NCBI RefSeq assembly: GCF_014202115.1
Contig: NZ_JACHFW010000001.1
Location: 248,001 to 312,000 of the forward strand
Length of the DNA: 64,000 bases
Direction of reading: 5' to 3'
Source: Catenibacillus scindens
GTDB taxonomy: Bacteria; Bacillota; Clostridia; Lachnospirales; Lachnospiraceae
The notes under the pieces were generated by a model that worked only from the letters and a program-made list of their open reading frames with translations, was not told where the DNA came from and did no database searches. The position numbers and the translations under genes are program-made. Of this stretch, positions 9,478 through 19,761 are shown in pieces (the first letter of the stretch is position 1; every line of letters starts with the position of its first letter).

Positions 9478-11061
9478 TTACTTATTTTGAGCAATCCAGG
9501 CGTCAAGCTGCTCCTGGACAGCGTCCACAAGAACATTCATTCCGGAATTGTCCAGTTTTTCCCTAAACTCAGGGAGCGTTGTGGCCGGGTCGGCAATACC
9601 GCACACCAGAGAGGAACTGTACTCTGTAATAACATTGGTTACCGCGGAGATTTCATTGGCATAATCACTGCTGTCAAAGGTAAAGCCAAGGTTTGGTGAT
9701 TTACGGGCTGTATTGTTAATTTCTAATGATTTTTGGCGTGTATCCGGATCATAATTATCCCAAACATAAGATAAATACTGGTTGCCGATCATAAAACTCA
9801 TATTTCCATAATATCCCATAGAAGCCGGATCAGCACCTTCAGGAAGACTAATCGTTCCGTCTTCATTTTTAATATAATGAACGCCTTCGATACCATAATC
9901 CAGAAGATTGACTATTTGCTCATCTGTGTATAAAAGATTAATAAACTGCATTGCCGCCTCCGGTTCTGTACTTGTTACCGGGATTACCCAGTCAATCTGG
10001 CGAATTTTCTGCGATGTGATTGGTTGGCTGGATAAAGCTACCAATGTCATGTCATATCCACAATTCTGTACCGTATCCATAACAGTTCCATACTCTGCTG
10101 AAAAAACCATAGAAAAAGCCACGTTATTAGCAATTGCCGTTGTATTAGTCAATTCTGTTGTTGTTGAATCTTTATAAACATATCCTGCTTCATACCATTC
10201 ATGAACCTTCTCTACTGCTTTTTCATAATATTCGGAATGAAAAACGGATTGAACATTTTCCGGAGCATCATCAAAGCCTACAATATATTCCTGCCAGAAC
10301 GGCTCATAAGACATAGCATTATCAATAGTATCATACATATAGCCGCCCCATGTTAATATCCCCGTATCCTTTGTTACGAAAACAGGAACCAAATTCGGTT
10401 CATTTTCCTCAATCACTTTAAAAATAGCTTCCATATCATCGACACTCTGGATATTTTGTGCCTGTTCTGTCAGACCATATTTTTCCAAAATGTCTGTTCG
10501 CATAGCAAAATATGTTGTATTGACATTGTCTTTATAGACAGGAACACCGACAATCTTCCCTTCAATCCGTGTAGTTTCTAAATAATCTGCCGGAAGTGTG
10601 TCAAGTATTCCCTGACCATAATCTTCAAGAAGGTCATCCAACGGCATAAGCTGTTTTTGGGCTGCCATGCTTGTAAATTCTGTGGATCCGAAAAAAAACG
10701 TAGGCATGGCATCCAATTTTTCTCCCGACGAGATCATAAGATTGATCTGATCGTTATAATTTCCAAGTTCAAAAGTCTGGAGATCCACCATAACATTGAT
10801 TTTATCCAGGGTAATCTCATTGACAGCGTCTTCCACCATCTGGAGATCCGGGGTGGCATACGTTGTAGGATAGACGACAACAATTTCTGTCGGATCATCG
10901 GCAAACGCACTCTGATTCTGAGCGGCCTCTGTTCCAGCGACCTCAGATGCCGCAGAGGTTTCCCCGGCCGTACTTTGCGCCGGCTCTGAGTTTCCGCATC
11001 CCGCAGCCAGACCTGAAATCATACACACACTTAAAATCCCTGCCATTACTTTTTGTTTCAT
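9478..11061 (-). CDS. Extracellular solute-binding lipoprotein (DUF3502-type, sugar ABC family)
   Basis: This is a 527-residue lipoprotein. The signal peptide ends in the lipobox GLAAGC with Cys22 as the lipidation site, followed by a Ser/Ala/Glu-rich linker. A family-1-type binding fold and the DUF3502-like C-terminus (LPEFREKLDNSGM) follow. It resembles the YtcQ/LplA group, which capture oligosaccharides for LplB/YtcP-type permeases. It is the first gene of the unit with GH2 and the esterase; AAGGAG precedes the ATG. No permease or ATPase gene is next to it, so it must use permeases encoded elsewhere or they have been lost. A fragment of a paralog lies at 5621-5857. Confidence 0.92.
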   Translation of the reverse strand: MKQKVMAGILSVCMISGLAAGCGNSEPAQSTAGETSAASEVAGTEAAQNQSAFADDPTEIVVVYPTTYATPDLQMVEDAVNEITLDKINVMVDLQTFELGNYNDQINLMISSGEKLDAMPTFFFGSTEFTSMAAQKQLMPLDDLLEDYGQGILDTLPADYLETTRIEGKIVGVPVYKDNVNTTYFAMRTDILEKYGLTEQAQNIQSVDDMEAIFKVIEENEPNLVPVFVTKDTGILTWGGYMYDTIDNAMSYEPFWQEYIVGFDDAPENVQSVFHSEYYEKAVEKVHEWYEAGYVYKDSTTTELTNTTAIANNVAFSMVFSAEYGTVMDTVQNCGYDMTLVALSSQPITSQKIRQIDWVIPVTSTEPEAAMQFINLLYTDEQIVNLLDYGIEGVHYIKNEDGTISLPEGADPASMGYYGNMSFMIGNQYLSYVWDNYDPDTRQKSLEINNTARKSPNLGFTFDSSDYANEISAVTNVITEYSSSLVCGIADPATTLPEFREKLDNSGMNVLVDAVQEQLDAWIAQNK

Positions 11062-11144
11062 TACTTTTCTCCTTCCCGCGAATCTGATAAAATCCGCCGC
11101 AAAATCCTTTTAACTGCTTCACCTTCAGTTTTTTATTTTTGATA

Positions 11145-11205
11145 GACACATCATAGTCTAATTTCATCGGTAAAACAACGTCATTCCTCACCCCCTTTCC
11201 TGCAT
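11145..11205 (-). repeat. Leader segment shared with the binding-protein remnant
   Basis: This segment upstream of the binding-protein gene has a degenerate copy at 5880-5935. It also has a strong ribosome-like AAAGGGGGTGAGG directly followed, on the minus strand, by ATG ACG TTG TTT TAC CGA TGA. That is a possible six-residue leader peptide, or the start of a longer GTG frame overlapping the lipoprotein start. Function unknown. Confidence 0.35.
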
Positions 11206-11274
11206 ATTTATTTGTTTTTCTGGAATTGCTTTTTGGGGAAGATAAAAGAAAATGCTATATTTTTGCACAAAATA

Positions 11275-11283
11275 TGATATAAT
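11275..11283 (+). promoter_or_regulatory. Extended -10 promoter of the AraC-GH39 gene
   Basis: TGATATAAT is a perfect extended -10 about 64 bp upstream of the ATG at 11347. The -35 position (11255-11260) is poor, as expected for an activator-dependent or extended -10 promoter. Confidence 0.5.
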
Positions 11284-11346
11284 TATGTCATAAATAAATC
11301 ACGTCAAGCTATACGTTCTTTTATATCTCATTTTAAGGAGTTTTTT

Positions 11347-13842
11347 ATGGAAAATTACGAATTAATCCCACTGCCAGGGCAAATTCCGGGAAAACTGTGC
11401 CTCTACCGCCTGGTCAGTATTTCCAGACACCGTCACCCTGCCTTTGAACTGCTTTTTATCCTCTCCGGCCAGGTTCGGACCTTTACCGGCAGCCGGGCCA
11501 TTTTACTGAAGGCGGAAGACATTTTAGTCATTAATTCACTGGAAATCCATGAACTTTACTCTGAAGATGCCCAGATGCTGTCTCTGGAAGTAAACTTTTC
11601 AGAGTTTCCTTTCCTTACATCTTATAAAGATGTGACTTTTGACTGCTGCTCCGCCGAAAACACTTCTGATCCCCGCTTTTATCCCATAAAATTTCACCTG
11701 GCCCATCTTGTTAAAGAAAGCGGCGGTCAACATGATCTCGGCGCCCTTCTCCATCTAATTGCCATTATCAGCGAACTGACGGAACACTTTCCTTCTCAGA
11801 CAAAACCTTCCGGGGTTCTCCGCCCGGCCGCCGGAAAAACGCTTGCCCAGATCACAGATTATATCCAGGACAATTACCGAAACAATATCCGTCTGGAAGA
11901 TCTGGCGGAAATGTTTCATTTTTCCCAGCCGTCCATGTCCCGCTTTTTTAAAAGTCATCTGGGCATGACTTTTTCTGAATATTATAATAATCTCCGTCTG
12001 GAGAAGGCCACCGACCAGCTTTTGTCAACTTCCGACTCTCTGACGGAAATTGCCTTTCAGAATGGTTTTTCAGATGCCCGCTCAATGTCTGCTCTGTTTA
12101 AGAAAAAATATGGGATTCTTCCGGGAGAATACCGCTCCCGTCACCTGGATTTCATGCCTCAGACCAGATTTATGAATGAAGTGAACTATCTTGCAGTCAC
12201 TTCATCCTCCGCCCTTGCGCCCCTGGCCCGGTATCTCAAGGAAAATTTTCTGAATGACACGCTAAAGGAAACTTCCGGAAAAGAAAAAAGATTAGATATT
12301 GAAAATATTGATATTTCAGCAAAAGGGACGCGCCTTCGCCATACCTGGCGCAATATCTGCTGTCTGGGCAGCGTCCGCGAACTGCTCTACGGGGAAATTC
12401 AGGATGTCCTTCGCCGTGTGCAGACGGAAATGCCTTTTAAATATATTATCTTTCACGGCATTTTTTCCGACGATACAATGGTCTACGATGAACTTCCTGA
12501 CGGCAGGGCGGTATTTTCTTTTACTGTGATCGACAAGATCATTGACTTTTTATTAAGTATCCGTCTCAGACCCCTGATGCAGCTGTCATTTACGCCCTCC
12601 GCCCTGGCTTCCGCACCGGACAAGACTAATTTTTTTATGAAATACAATACAAGTCTTCCCAAAGATTATGACCGCTGGACGCTCCTTGTCACCCGGCTCA
12701 TCGGTCACTGTATTGAGAGATACGGTCTGGATGAAGTCCTCACATGGCCTTTTTGTGTATGGAACGAACCGGATACTACAGTAAAAATGTTTGGTTTTGA
12801 ACATAAAGAAGATTTTTTCAAACTCTATGAGTGTACTTACAAAGCGGTCAAAAAGATCCACCCGAGGCTGTGGTTTGGCACTCCGGCGCTTATGTTTATT
12901 TTAAGCGATCCCCTGGACTGGTATCACTCGTTTTTCGATTATTGCCGTCAACACCAGTGCGTCCCCGAGTTTTTAAACATCCATTATTATGATGACGACC
13001 TGACGATGGATGAAAACTATCCATCCGGTTCGGTCTTAAACCGATTATCTCCCGACGAGGAATCTTTTACCCGGTATATCGACCAGATGTATGCGCAGCT
13101 TAAAGAATACGGTATCGAGGATCTTCCCGTCTATATGACGGAATGGAATCTGACCGTCAGCCAGAGGAACTATATTAACGATACCTGTTTTAAATCCTGT
13201 TATCTTACAGAAAACCTGCTGAAAAACTATGACCGGCTGGAATCTTTCGCCTACTGGTCTATCTCGGATTTTGTCGGCGAGATCCAGCCGTCGTCTCACC
13301 TGTTCCACGGCGGCCTGGGTATGTTTACCACCAACGGTATCCCCAAACCGGTCTATTATATTTTCCGCCTCATGTCCCGCCTGGAAGAACGGAAAATTGC
13401 CTCCGGCCCCGGATATTTTATGACCAAAAATGAAAATAACCGGCATTTTGTTATGATTTTTTACAATTATACCCACTATAATAAACTGCTGTCCTCGGGA
13501 GAATTATTTGATATGACTCTGACTAACCGGTACACCGTCTTCCCTGATCTGGTCCCCTGCCATGTCCAGGCCCATCTGAAAGGTGTTGAAAACGGTACAT
13601 GGACTATTTGCGAAACTTATGTCAACCGAAATCACGGTTCCGCCTTTGACGCCTGGATTGATATGGGAGCGCCTGAAAATCTCCACCCCAAAGACTATGA
13701 ATATCTCCGCGACATATCGGTTCCAGGACAACACATCCGAAAAACAGCTTCTGACAACGGCACACTGATCTATGAATGCAGCCTTGAACCTCTGGAAGTG
13801 AGGATGGCAGAAATTTCATGGGAAGATCATTATTCCATGTAA
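11347..13842 (+). CDS. AraC-family regulator fused to a GH39-like glycosidase domain
   Basis: This 831-residue fusion has three parts. Residues 15-100 form a cupin-like sugar-sensing domain. About 165-265 is the AraC double helix-turn-helix (IRLEDLAEMFHFSQPSMSRFF and LTEIAFQNGFSDARSMSALFKKKYG). From about 320 on comes a GH39-type TIM barrel with a C-terminal beta domain. The GH39 acid/base is present as Glu474 (CVWNEPD) and the nucleophile as Glu599 (MTEWNL). No signal peptide is present, so the protein is cytoplasmic. It diverges from the binding protein-GH2-esterase unit and probably controls it, with the barrel sensing or hydrolysing the incoming xyloside or related sugar. AraC-GH39 fusions occur in Firmicutes, but catalytic activity of this class is not known to me. 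The ATG has AAGGAG upstream. Confidence 0.9.
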   Translation: MENYELIPLPGQIPGKLCLYRLVSISRHRHPAFELLFILSGQVRTFTGSRAILLKAEDILVINSLEIHELYSEDAQMLSLEVNFSEFPFLTSYKDVTFDCCSAENTSDPRFYPIKFHLAHLVKESGGQHDLGALLHLIAIISELTEHFPSQTKPSGVLRPAAGKTLAQITDYIQDNYRNNIRLEDLAEMFHFSQPSMSRFFKSHLGMTFSEYYNNLRLEKATDQLLSTSDSLTEIAFQNGFSDARSMSALFKKKYGILPGEYRSRHLDFMPQTRFMNEVNYLAVTSSSALAPLARYLKENFLNDTLKETSGKEKRLDIENIDISAKGTRLRHTWRNICCLGSVRELLYGEIQDVLRRVQTEMPFKYIIFHGIFSDDTMVYDELPDGRAVFSFTVIDKIIDFLLSIRLRPLMQLSFTPSALASAPDKTNFFMKYNTSLPKDYDRWTLLVTRLIGHCIERYGLDEVLTWPFCVWNEPDTTVKMFGFEHKEDFFKLYECTYKAVKKIHPRLWFGTPALMFILSDPLDWYHSFFDYCRQHQCVPEFLNIHYYDDDLTMDENYPSGSVLNRLSPDEESFTRYIDQMYAQLKEYGIEDLPVYMTEWNLTVSQRNYINDTCFKSCYLTENLLKNYDRLESFAYWSISDFVGEIQPSSHLFHGGLGMFTTNGIPKPVYYIFRLMSRLEERKIASGPGYFMTKNENNRHFVMIFYNYTHYNKLLSSGELFDMTLTNRYTVFPDLVPCHVQAHLKGVENGTWTICETYVNRNHGSAFDAWIDMGAPENLHPKDYEYLRDISVPGQHIRKTASDNGTLIYECSLEPLEVRMAEISWEDHYSM

Positions 13843-13851
13843 ATAACTAAG

Positions 13852-13890
13852 CGAAAACACCGGGAGGCCATCCCGGTGTTTTCGTTTTTT
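13852..13890. terminator. Convergent terminator between AraC-GH39 and polC
   Basis: CGAAAACACCGGGA (13852-13865) pairs perfectly with TCCCGGTGTTTTCG (13871-13884) around a 5-base loop, with T6 following on the plus strand. It stops the plus-strand gene and its tail touches the polC stop codon. Confidence 0.88.
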
Positions 13891-16800
13891 ATAATCCCAA
13901 ATCGAAAATTGACAACTGATTGCTCTGAGGCAGCCCATCAAGAATATGCTGGGCAGCCAGAGTCTCGATCACCGACGCGCCCACGCCGGAACGCTGGCGG
14001 ATATCGTCTCTGGAAATATATTTTCCGCCTTTGCCCGCTTCATAGAGAAGCTCGCCGGCAGAATCAGCGATGCCCTCAATGGAGGAGAAGGGCGGCCGCA
14101 GCTTCCCGTCTTCGATGAGGAATTTTGTGGCGGCGGATTTGTACAGATCCACAGGCAGGAACTCAAATCCTCTGGCGTACATTTCCTGGACGAGACGCAT
14201 ATCCTTCAGCGTCGCTTCCTCCTTCTGAGAAAGCTTAGGGTTCGCCTTATAATTTTTAATATGCCGGTCAAGGACTTCCTTGCCCTGGCACATCAGCTCA
14301 TAGTTAAAGGATGTGGCCCGGATGCTGAAAAAAGCCGCGTAAAAAGCCAGAGGCTCGTGGATCTTAAACCAGGCAATACGGAAGCCCATCATAACATAGG
14401 CCACAGCGTGGGCCTTGGGAAACATGTACTTGATCTTTTTACAGGACCAGATATACCAGTCCGGAACGTCGTGTTCTTTCATGGCAGTCTCCCACTCCGG
14501 CGTCAGTCCCTTGCCCTTTCGCACGCTCTCCATGATCTTAAAAGAAAGCTCTGATTCCATGCCTTTGTTAATAAGGTAGATCATAATATCGTCACGGGTA
14601 CAGATAGCTGTGGAAATGGTCGCTGTGCCTTCCATGATCAGTTTCTGAGCGTTGCCCAGCCACACGTCTGTACCGTGGGACAGTCCGGCAATCCGGGCCA
14701 GGTCGGAAAATGCTGTGGGATGGGTATCTTTAAGCATCTGCATGGCAAAATCCGTGCCAAACTCCGGTACACCAAGGGAGCCAAGTTCTGTGCCGCCGAT
14801 ATCCTCAGGGGTGATGCCAAGGGCGTCAAGTCCGTGAAACAATGACAGTACGTCAGGATCATCCAGGCGGATCTTTGTGGCGTCCACCCCGGTAATGTCC
14901 TCAAGCATACGGATCATTGTGGGATCATCGTGTCCGAGGATATCCAGCTTTAACAGGTTGTGATCAATAGAATGGTAATCAAAATGGGTTGTTACTGTGG
15001 TTGTTGTCATATCATTGGCCGGGTGCTGTACCGGGGTAAATGTGTAAATCTCCATACCCATAGGGAGAACCACAATGCCTCCGGGGTGCTGGCCGCTGGT
15101 GCGCCGCACGCCGACACAGCCTTTAGACATACGCTCGATCTCGCAGCTTCTCTTATACATGCCATGATCCTCGCAGTAATGCATGGCGTAGCCGTAGGCC
15201 GTCTTATCCGCCAGACCGCCCACAGTTCCCGCCCGGAAGGTCTGACCGTATCCGAAAATAACTTCCGTATAGCTGTGAGCCTTACTTTGGTACTCACCGG
15301 AGAAATTCAGGTCGATATCTGGCTCTTTGTTTCCCTTAAATCCGAGGAATGTCTCAAAGGGAATGTCGTGACCTTCCTTGGAAAGGGGCTGGCCGCACAC
15401 TGGACAAAGCTTATCTTCCATGTCACACCCTGACCGCCCGGAAAAACTTTTCACATAATCAGAGTCAAAATCCACGTACTTGCAGTTAGGGCAAAGATAG
15501 TGGGCCGGCAGGGAATTTACCTCAGTAATACCTGCCATATAGGCGGCAAAGGAGGAACCTACGGAACCACGGGAACCTACCAGATAGCCGTCAGCCACCG
15601 ATTTCCACACCAGCTTCTGGGCAATAATGTACATCACGGCAAAACCGTTGCTGATAATGGAGTTTAACTCCCGCTCCAGACGCTCGGACACAATGGTGGG
15701 AAGATTTTCGCCGTAAAGCTCATGGGCCTTCTCATAACAGATGGTTCGCAGGTTTTCGTCAGAATTTTCAATGACCGGCGGACACTTATCCGGGCTTACA
15801 GGAGAAATCTTTTCGATCATATCGGCGATCAGGTTGGTATTGGTGACAACCACTTCCTCCGCCTTTTCCTGGCCAAGATAGGCAAATTCCTCCAGCATCT
15901 CGTCGGTTGTGCGAAGAAACAGAGGCGGCTGATTATCCGCATCGTCAAACCCTTTGCCGTACATAATCAGACGTCGGTAAAGTTCATCCTCCGGATTGAG
16001 GAAATGGACATCGCAGGTGGCGCACACCGGTTTTTCAAACATTTCCCCAAGCTTTACGATCTGGCGGTTAAATTCCCTGAGATCTTCCTCACTGTGAACG
16101 TCGGGATGCTTAGGGTCATCAATCATAAACTGATTGTTGCCGATGGGCTGAATTTCCAGATAATCGTAAAAACTGATAATTCTGGCAATCTCTTGAGGCG
16201 GACGCCTGTCCACAAGAGCCCGGAAAAGCTCTCCCGCCTCGCAGGCCGAGCCAATGATCAGACCGTCCCTATATTTATTTAAAAGACTTTTGGGAATCCT
16301 TGGCCGTCGGGCATAGTAAGTCAGATGGGCCTCTGACACAAGGCGGTACAGATTGATCCGTCCCGTCTCATTTTTCACAAGGATAATACAGTGGAAAGAC
16401 CGGGCCTTCTGGATGGCATGGACAGACATACTGCTCATGGCGTTTAAGGCGGTCAGGTCGTGGACGTCCATTTTCTTGAGTCGGTCAATAAACTTGACAA
16501 AAACATGGGCCGTCGCCTCGGCATCATCCACCGCCCGGTGATGGTTTTCCAAAACACAGTCCATGGCCTCCACCACTGTATCCAGCTTATAGTTTTTAAG
16601 GTCCGGCAAAAGGGCTCTGGCGATACCTAAAGTGTCCACCGTGACAAAATCTCTGTCAATGCCCTGCTGCTGACAGTTATAGCGAATAAAACTCATATCA
16701 AATTCCGCGTTGTGGGCCACCATCATGCACCCTTCGGAAAATTCCATAAATTCCGGAAGTATCACGGAAATATCCGGGGCGTCCACCACCATGGCGTCAT

Positions 16801-18424
16801 TGATCCCCGTCAGTTTTTCAATCTCCAGAGGAATAGGAACGCCGGGGTTGACAAAAGCGGAAAAGCGATCTACGATCTGCCCGCCCACCACCTTGACCGC
16901 GCCGATCTCAATAATATGGTCGTTCATGTAACTGAACCCGGTAGTCTCAATATCAAAGACAACAAAGTCACTGTCTAAACGCTCTCCGTGACCGTTATCC
17001 ACAATAGGCTTTAGATCGTCCACAATATAAGCTTCACAGCCATAAATCACCTTAAAGGGATTTTTTACCGCCGCCAGTTCCTCCTTTGTTGCGTCAGGAT
17101 GGTCTTTCTCATACTGTTTTTTGTAGGCTTTATCCAGATCTTCAATGGCATGGTTAGCGTCAGGAAATGCCTGAACAACCCCATGGTCTGTGATAGCAAT
17201 GGCCGGATGTCCCCAGGCCGCCGCGGTCTTTACCATAGTCTTACAGTCAGCCACACTGTCCATATCGCTCATCATGGTGTGGGCGTGAAGTTCCACCCGC
17301 TTTAACGTACATGTATCCATACGTTTCTTTCTGAAATCCGTAATCGTCTTAATACCTACTACGGAGCCAATAGAGATTTCACGGTCATATTTGTCATACA
17401 CCGCCATCCCTTTCAGCTTTAAAAAGGCACCGGTCTTAACGTTGGCCAAAACATCGGGGAGAAAATCATTTTTCACAAAAAGTTTGACCTTAATAGTATC
17501 CGTAAAGTCAGTGATCTTAAAAATGACGATCGTCTTTTCGTTGCGGATTTCACGAGTCTCCACCTTATCGTCCTTTGTAAAAGCAAAGACCTGGCCGTGA
17601 ATAACCACATCTCCGATCTCGTCGGTAATATCACTGATAGGGGTGATATCGCCCTCAAAGCCCCGGCCATAAAAAATATCTTTATCATCCACCGGCTTTC
17701 TGGGCTGGTAGTTTTCTCTTCGCCAGGACGGCTTCTTTCCATCATTCCCCGGATTTGCTCCAAAACTTCCCTTCTGAGCCTGGCCGCCGTCAGCGCTTTT
17801 GCCCCCTTCCTGGCTGTCATGAGCGGCACTCTCTTTTTTGGCCTTCTCATAATCCTTGACAATCTGAGCAATCTCCTGATTCAGGGCCTCCTCCGCCATT
17901 TCTTTTTGACGGCTCTTTTTCTCCGGCTTTAACTCCACCCGCACATCCAGTTCAAAATCGAAGCGCTCCTGGTAAATGGCAATGAGCTTTGCTTTCACAT
18001 GCTCCATCTTTGTTGCCGTGATAAAATTATCATCGGAGGTCAGCTTCAGGGAAGAATTATTGACAAACTCCTTCTGTGCCCAGTGAAAAATATTGGCCTC
18101 AAGCTCGCTCTCCTCCCGCAGTTCGTCCTCAAAAGAGTCCTCATAGAGGGTAAAAAGCCGCTCCGGGGTATACATATCGGAAAGTTTATAATGTTCGATC
18201 AGACGTATCTCAATCTCAGGATCATTAAACATCTGCGCCTTGATCTCATTTTCCACCATATGGATTTTCTTTTTTTCGATGAGATATTCACTTTCAATAT
18301 GAACTTTCAGCCGTTTTTTTGACCGGGCGGCTGTGACCTTATCTATGGTCACCCGCTCAAACAGATCGGTCAGCGGGCCGTTTAATTTCAGATCAGGAAA
18401 TACCTGAAAAAAGGGTGTACTCAT
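13889..18424 (-). CDS. polC: DNA polymerase III alpha subunit, PolC type
   Basis: This is the 1511-residue replicative polymerase of low-GC Gram-positives. The order is an N-terminal domain, an OB fold around 270-370, and a PHP domain starting near 375 ([11 protein letters not shown]). The PHP domain is split by a 3'-5' proofreading exonuclease from about 486 ([10 protein letters not shown]). A four-Cys zinc module follows near 975-1010 (CPNC...CPVCGQPL), then the polymerase palm and fingers and the C-terminal HhH region ([12 protein letters not shown]). It is slightly longer than the Bacillus protein (1437), mainly through a charged Lys/Glu/Gly-rich insert near 190-240. Its ATG overlaps the ispG stop by 4 bases, so the two are translationally coupled. 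Function is certain. Confidence 0.98.
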   Translation of the reverse strand: MSTPFFQVFPDLKLNGPLTDLFERVTIDKVTAARSKKRLKVHIESEYLIEKKKIHMVENEIKAQMFNDPEIEIRLIEHYKLSDMYTPERLFTLYEDSFEDELREESELEANIFHWAQKEFVNNSSLKLTSDDNFITATKMEHVKAKLIAIYQERFDFELDVRVELKPEKKSRQKEMAEEALNQEIAQIVKDYEKAKKESAAHDSQEGGKSADGGQAQKGSFGANPGNDGKKPSWRRENYQPRKPVDDKDIFYGRGFEGDITPISDITDEIGDVVIHGQVFAFTKDDKVETREIRNEKTIVIFKITDFTDTIKVKLFVKNDFLPDVLANVKTGAFLKLKGMAVYDKYDREISIGSVVGIKTITDFRKKRMDTCTLKRVELHAHTMMSDMDSVADCKTMVKTAAAWGHPAIAITDHGVVQAFPDANHAIEDLDKAYKKQYEKDHPDATKEELAAVKNPFKVIYGCEAYIVDDLKPIVDNGHGERLDSDFVVFDIETTGFSYMNDHIIEIGAVKVVGGQIVDRFSAFVNPGVPIPLEIEKLTGINDAMVVDAPDISVILPEFMEFSEGCMMVAHNAEFDMSFIRYNCQQQGIDRDFVTVDTLGIARALLPDLKNYKLDTVVEAMDCVLENHHRAVDDAEATAHVFVKFIDRLKKMDVHDLTALNAMSSMSVHAIQKARSFHCIILVKNETGRINLYRLVSEAHLTYYARRPRIPKSLLNKYRDGLIIGSACEAGELFRALVDRRPPQEIARIISFYDYLEIQPIGNNQFMIDDPKHPDVHSEEDLREFNRQIVKLGEMFEKPVCATCDVHFLNPEDELYRRLIMYGKGFDDADNQPPLFLRTTDEMLEEFAYLGQEKAEEVVVTNTNLIADMIEKISPVSPDKCPPVIENSDENLRTICYEKAHELYGENLPTIVSERLERELNSIISNGFAVMYIIAQKLVWKSVADGYLVGSRGSVGSSFAAYMAGITEVNSLPAHYLCPNCKYVDFDSDYVKSFSGRSGCDMEDKLCPVCGQPLSKEGHDIPFETFLGFKGNKEPDIDLNFSGEYQSKAHSYTEVIFGYGQTFRAGTVGGLADKTAYGYAMHYCEDHGMYKRSCEIERMSKGCVGVRRTSGQHPGGIVVLPMGMEIYTFTPVQHPANDMTTTTVTTHFDYHSIDHNLLKLDILGHDDPTMIRMLEDITGVDATKIRLDDPDVLSLFHGLDALGITPEDIGGTELGSLGVPEFGTDFAMQMLKDTHPTAFSDLARIAGLSHGTDVWLGNAQKLIMEGTATISTAICTRDDIMIYLINKGMESELSFKIMESVRKGKGLTPEWETAMKEHDVPDWYIWSCKKIKYMFPKAHAVAYVMMGFRIAWFKIHEPLAFYAAFFSIRATSFNYELMCQGKEVLDRHIKNYKANPKLSQKEEATLKDMRLVQEMYARGFEFLPVDLYKSAATKFLIEDGKLRPPFSSIEGIADSAGELLYEAGKGGKYISRDDIRQRSGVGASVIETLAAQHILDGLPQSNQLSIFDLGL

Positions 18425-19482
18425 TGAACATCTCCCCAGTGATCCAGCTCATATTTAAGAGCGTTTAACAACTGATCTTCCGGAAGCTTTTTCACAATCT
18501 GCCCTTTCTTGATCAGCAATCCCTCGCCTTTACCCCCGGCAATGCCTACATCCGCCTCTTTCGCCTCGCCAGGTCCGTTGACAGCGCATCCCATAACCGC
18601 CACTTTAATATCCAGGTCATAAGACTGAACCATATTTTCTACTTTATTGGCAAGGCCGATGAGGTCAATACAGGTCCGTCCGCAGGTGGGACAGGAGACA
18701 ACCTCAATGCCTCCTTTGCGCAGTCCAAGGGCTTTTAAAATCAGTTTAGCCGACTTCACTTCCTCCACCGGATCTCCGGTGAGAGACACGCGGATCGTAT
18801 TTCCAATGCCTTCATAGAGCATAATGCCGAGACCTACCGCCGATTTAATATTTCCGGAAATAATAGTTCCCGACTCTGTAATACCAATATGAAGAGGATA
18901 GGATGTTTCTTTGGCAATCAGCTCATGGGCTTTCACGCACATCATTACATCGGATGATTTAATGCTGATCACCAGATTATCATAGCCAAGATCCTCAATG
19001 ATACGGACTTTGTCCAATGCGCTCTCTACAATCCCCTCCGCTGTCACATGTCCGTATTTTTCAATAATGTGTTTTTCCAGAGAACCACTGTTGACACCTA
19101 CACGGATAGGGATATTTTTCATCTTCGCCGCGTCAACCACAGCTTTAATCCGATCCATACTGCCAATATTTCCCGGATTAATCCGGATCTTGTCCACCCC
19201 GTTTTCAATGGCTGACAGAGCCAGGCGGTAATCAAAATGGATATCCCCCACCAGAGGAATATGGATCTGCTCCTTAATGTCTTTAATAGCCTGGGCTGCG
19301 TTCATATCCGGCACAGCCACCCGGACGATCTGACATCCGGCGTCCTCCAGAGCATGGATCTGGGCTACCGTTGCCGCCACATCCTCGGTTTTTGTATTGC
19401 ACATGGACTGAATGGCAATAGGATTATTCCCGCCAATCTTCACTCCGCCAATATCTACCACCTTTGTATTTTCTCTGAGCAT
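18421..19482 (-). CDS. ispG: 4-hydroxy-3-methylbut-2-en-1-yl diphosphate synthase
   Basis: This 353-residue GcpE/IspG enzyme of the MEP isoprenoid pathway converts MEcPP to HMBPP using a [4Fe-4S] cluster. The TIM barrel shows [12 protein letters not shown] and RINPGNIG. The C-terminal module has the cluster cysteines in CPTCGRTC and the NGPGEA motif in [11 protein letters not shown]. The GGGAGTG ribosome site is at normal distance. dxr of the same pathway is in this window at 39484-40626. In many Clostridia ispG follows rseP directly; here about 19 kb lies between them and ispG has its own promoter. Confidence 0.97.
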   Translation of the reverse strand: MLRENTKVVDIGGVKIGGNNPIAIQSMCNTKTEDVAATVAQIHALEDAGCQIVRVAVPDMNAAQAIKDIKEQIHIPLVGDIHFDYRLALSAIENGVDKIRINPGNIGSMDRIKAVVDAAKMKNIPIRVGVNSGSLEKHIIEKYGHVTAEGIVESALDKVRIIEDLGYDNLVISIKSSDVMMCVKAHELIAKETSYPLHIGITESGTIISGNIKSAVGLGIMLYEGIGNTIRVSLTGDPVEEVKSAKLILKALGLRKGGIEVVSCPTCGRTCIDLIGLANKVENMVQSYDLDIKVAVMGCAVNGPGEAKEADVGIAGGKGEGLLIKKGQIVKKLPEDQLLNALKYELDHWGDVQ

Positions 19483-19589
19483 ATCAACACTCCCTACTTC
19501 TATAAAAAATCCATCCGAAAATTATATTCCGGACATCCGCCATACAGTTTCTGTTACTGTTCACAGAGGAACAGCGACTTGTCTTACCT

Positions 19590-19618
19590 ATTATACATGA
19601 AATTTTTCTCAGGAACAA
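19590..19618 (-). promoter_or_regulatory. Promoter of ispG-polC
   Basis: On the minus strand TTGTTC (19613-19618), a 17-bp spacer and a perfect TATAAT (19590-19595) lie about 110 bp upstream of ispG. Downstream in the leader, GTTACTGTTCA (from about 19553) is a half copy of the REP-like palindrome family. Confidence 0.7.
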
Positions 19619-19686
19619 TACCCGTGAACAGCGATCCCGGTCTTTTCTACAGCCGTTCACGATCTGACCGTTACACTTTTCTCTCA

Positions 19687-19716
19687 TTGACACAGGGTCC
19701 ATAAAACTGCTAAAAT
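19687..19716 (+). promoter_or_regulatory. Promoter of the ABC exporter gene
   Basis: TTGACA at 19687-19692, an 18-bp spacer and TAAAAT at 19711-19716 lie 45 bp before the chosen ATG. It diverges from the ispG promoter. Confidence 0.65.
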
Positions 19717-19761
19717 ACAAGTGATTTGCCATCGCTAAAAATAAGAGAGAGAGGATACACC

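Noticed and set aside
10943-11191. 82-codon minus-strand frame overlapping the binding-protein start
   Set aside because: It overlaps the lipoprotein signal peptide in another frame. Only the first part, shared with 5880-5935, may be an old coding end or leader.
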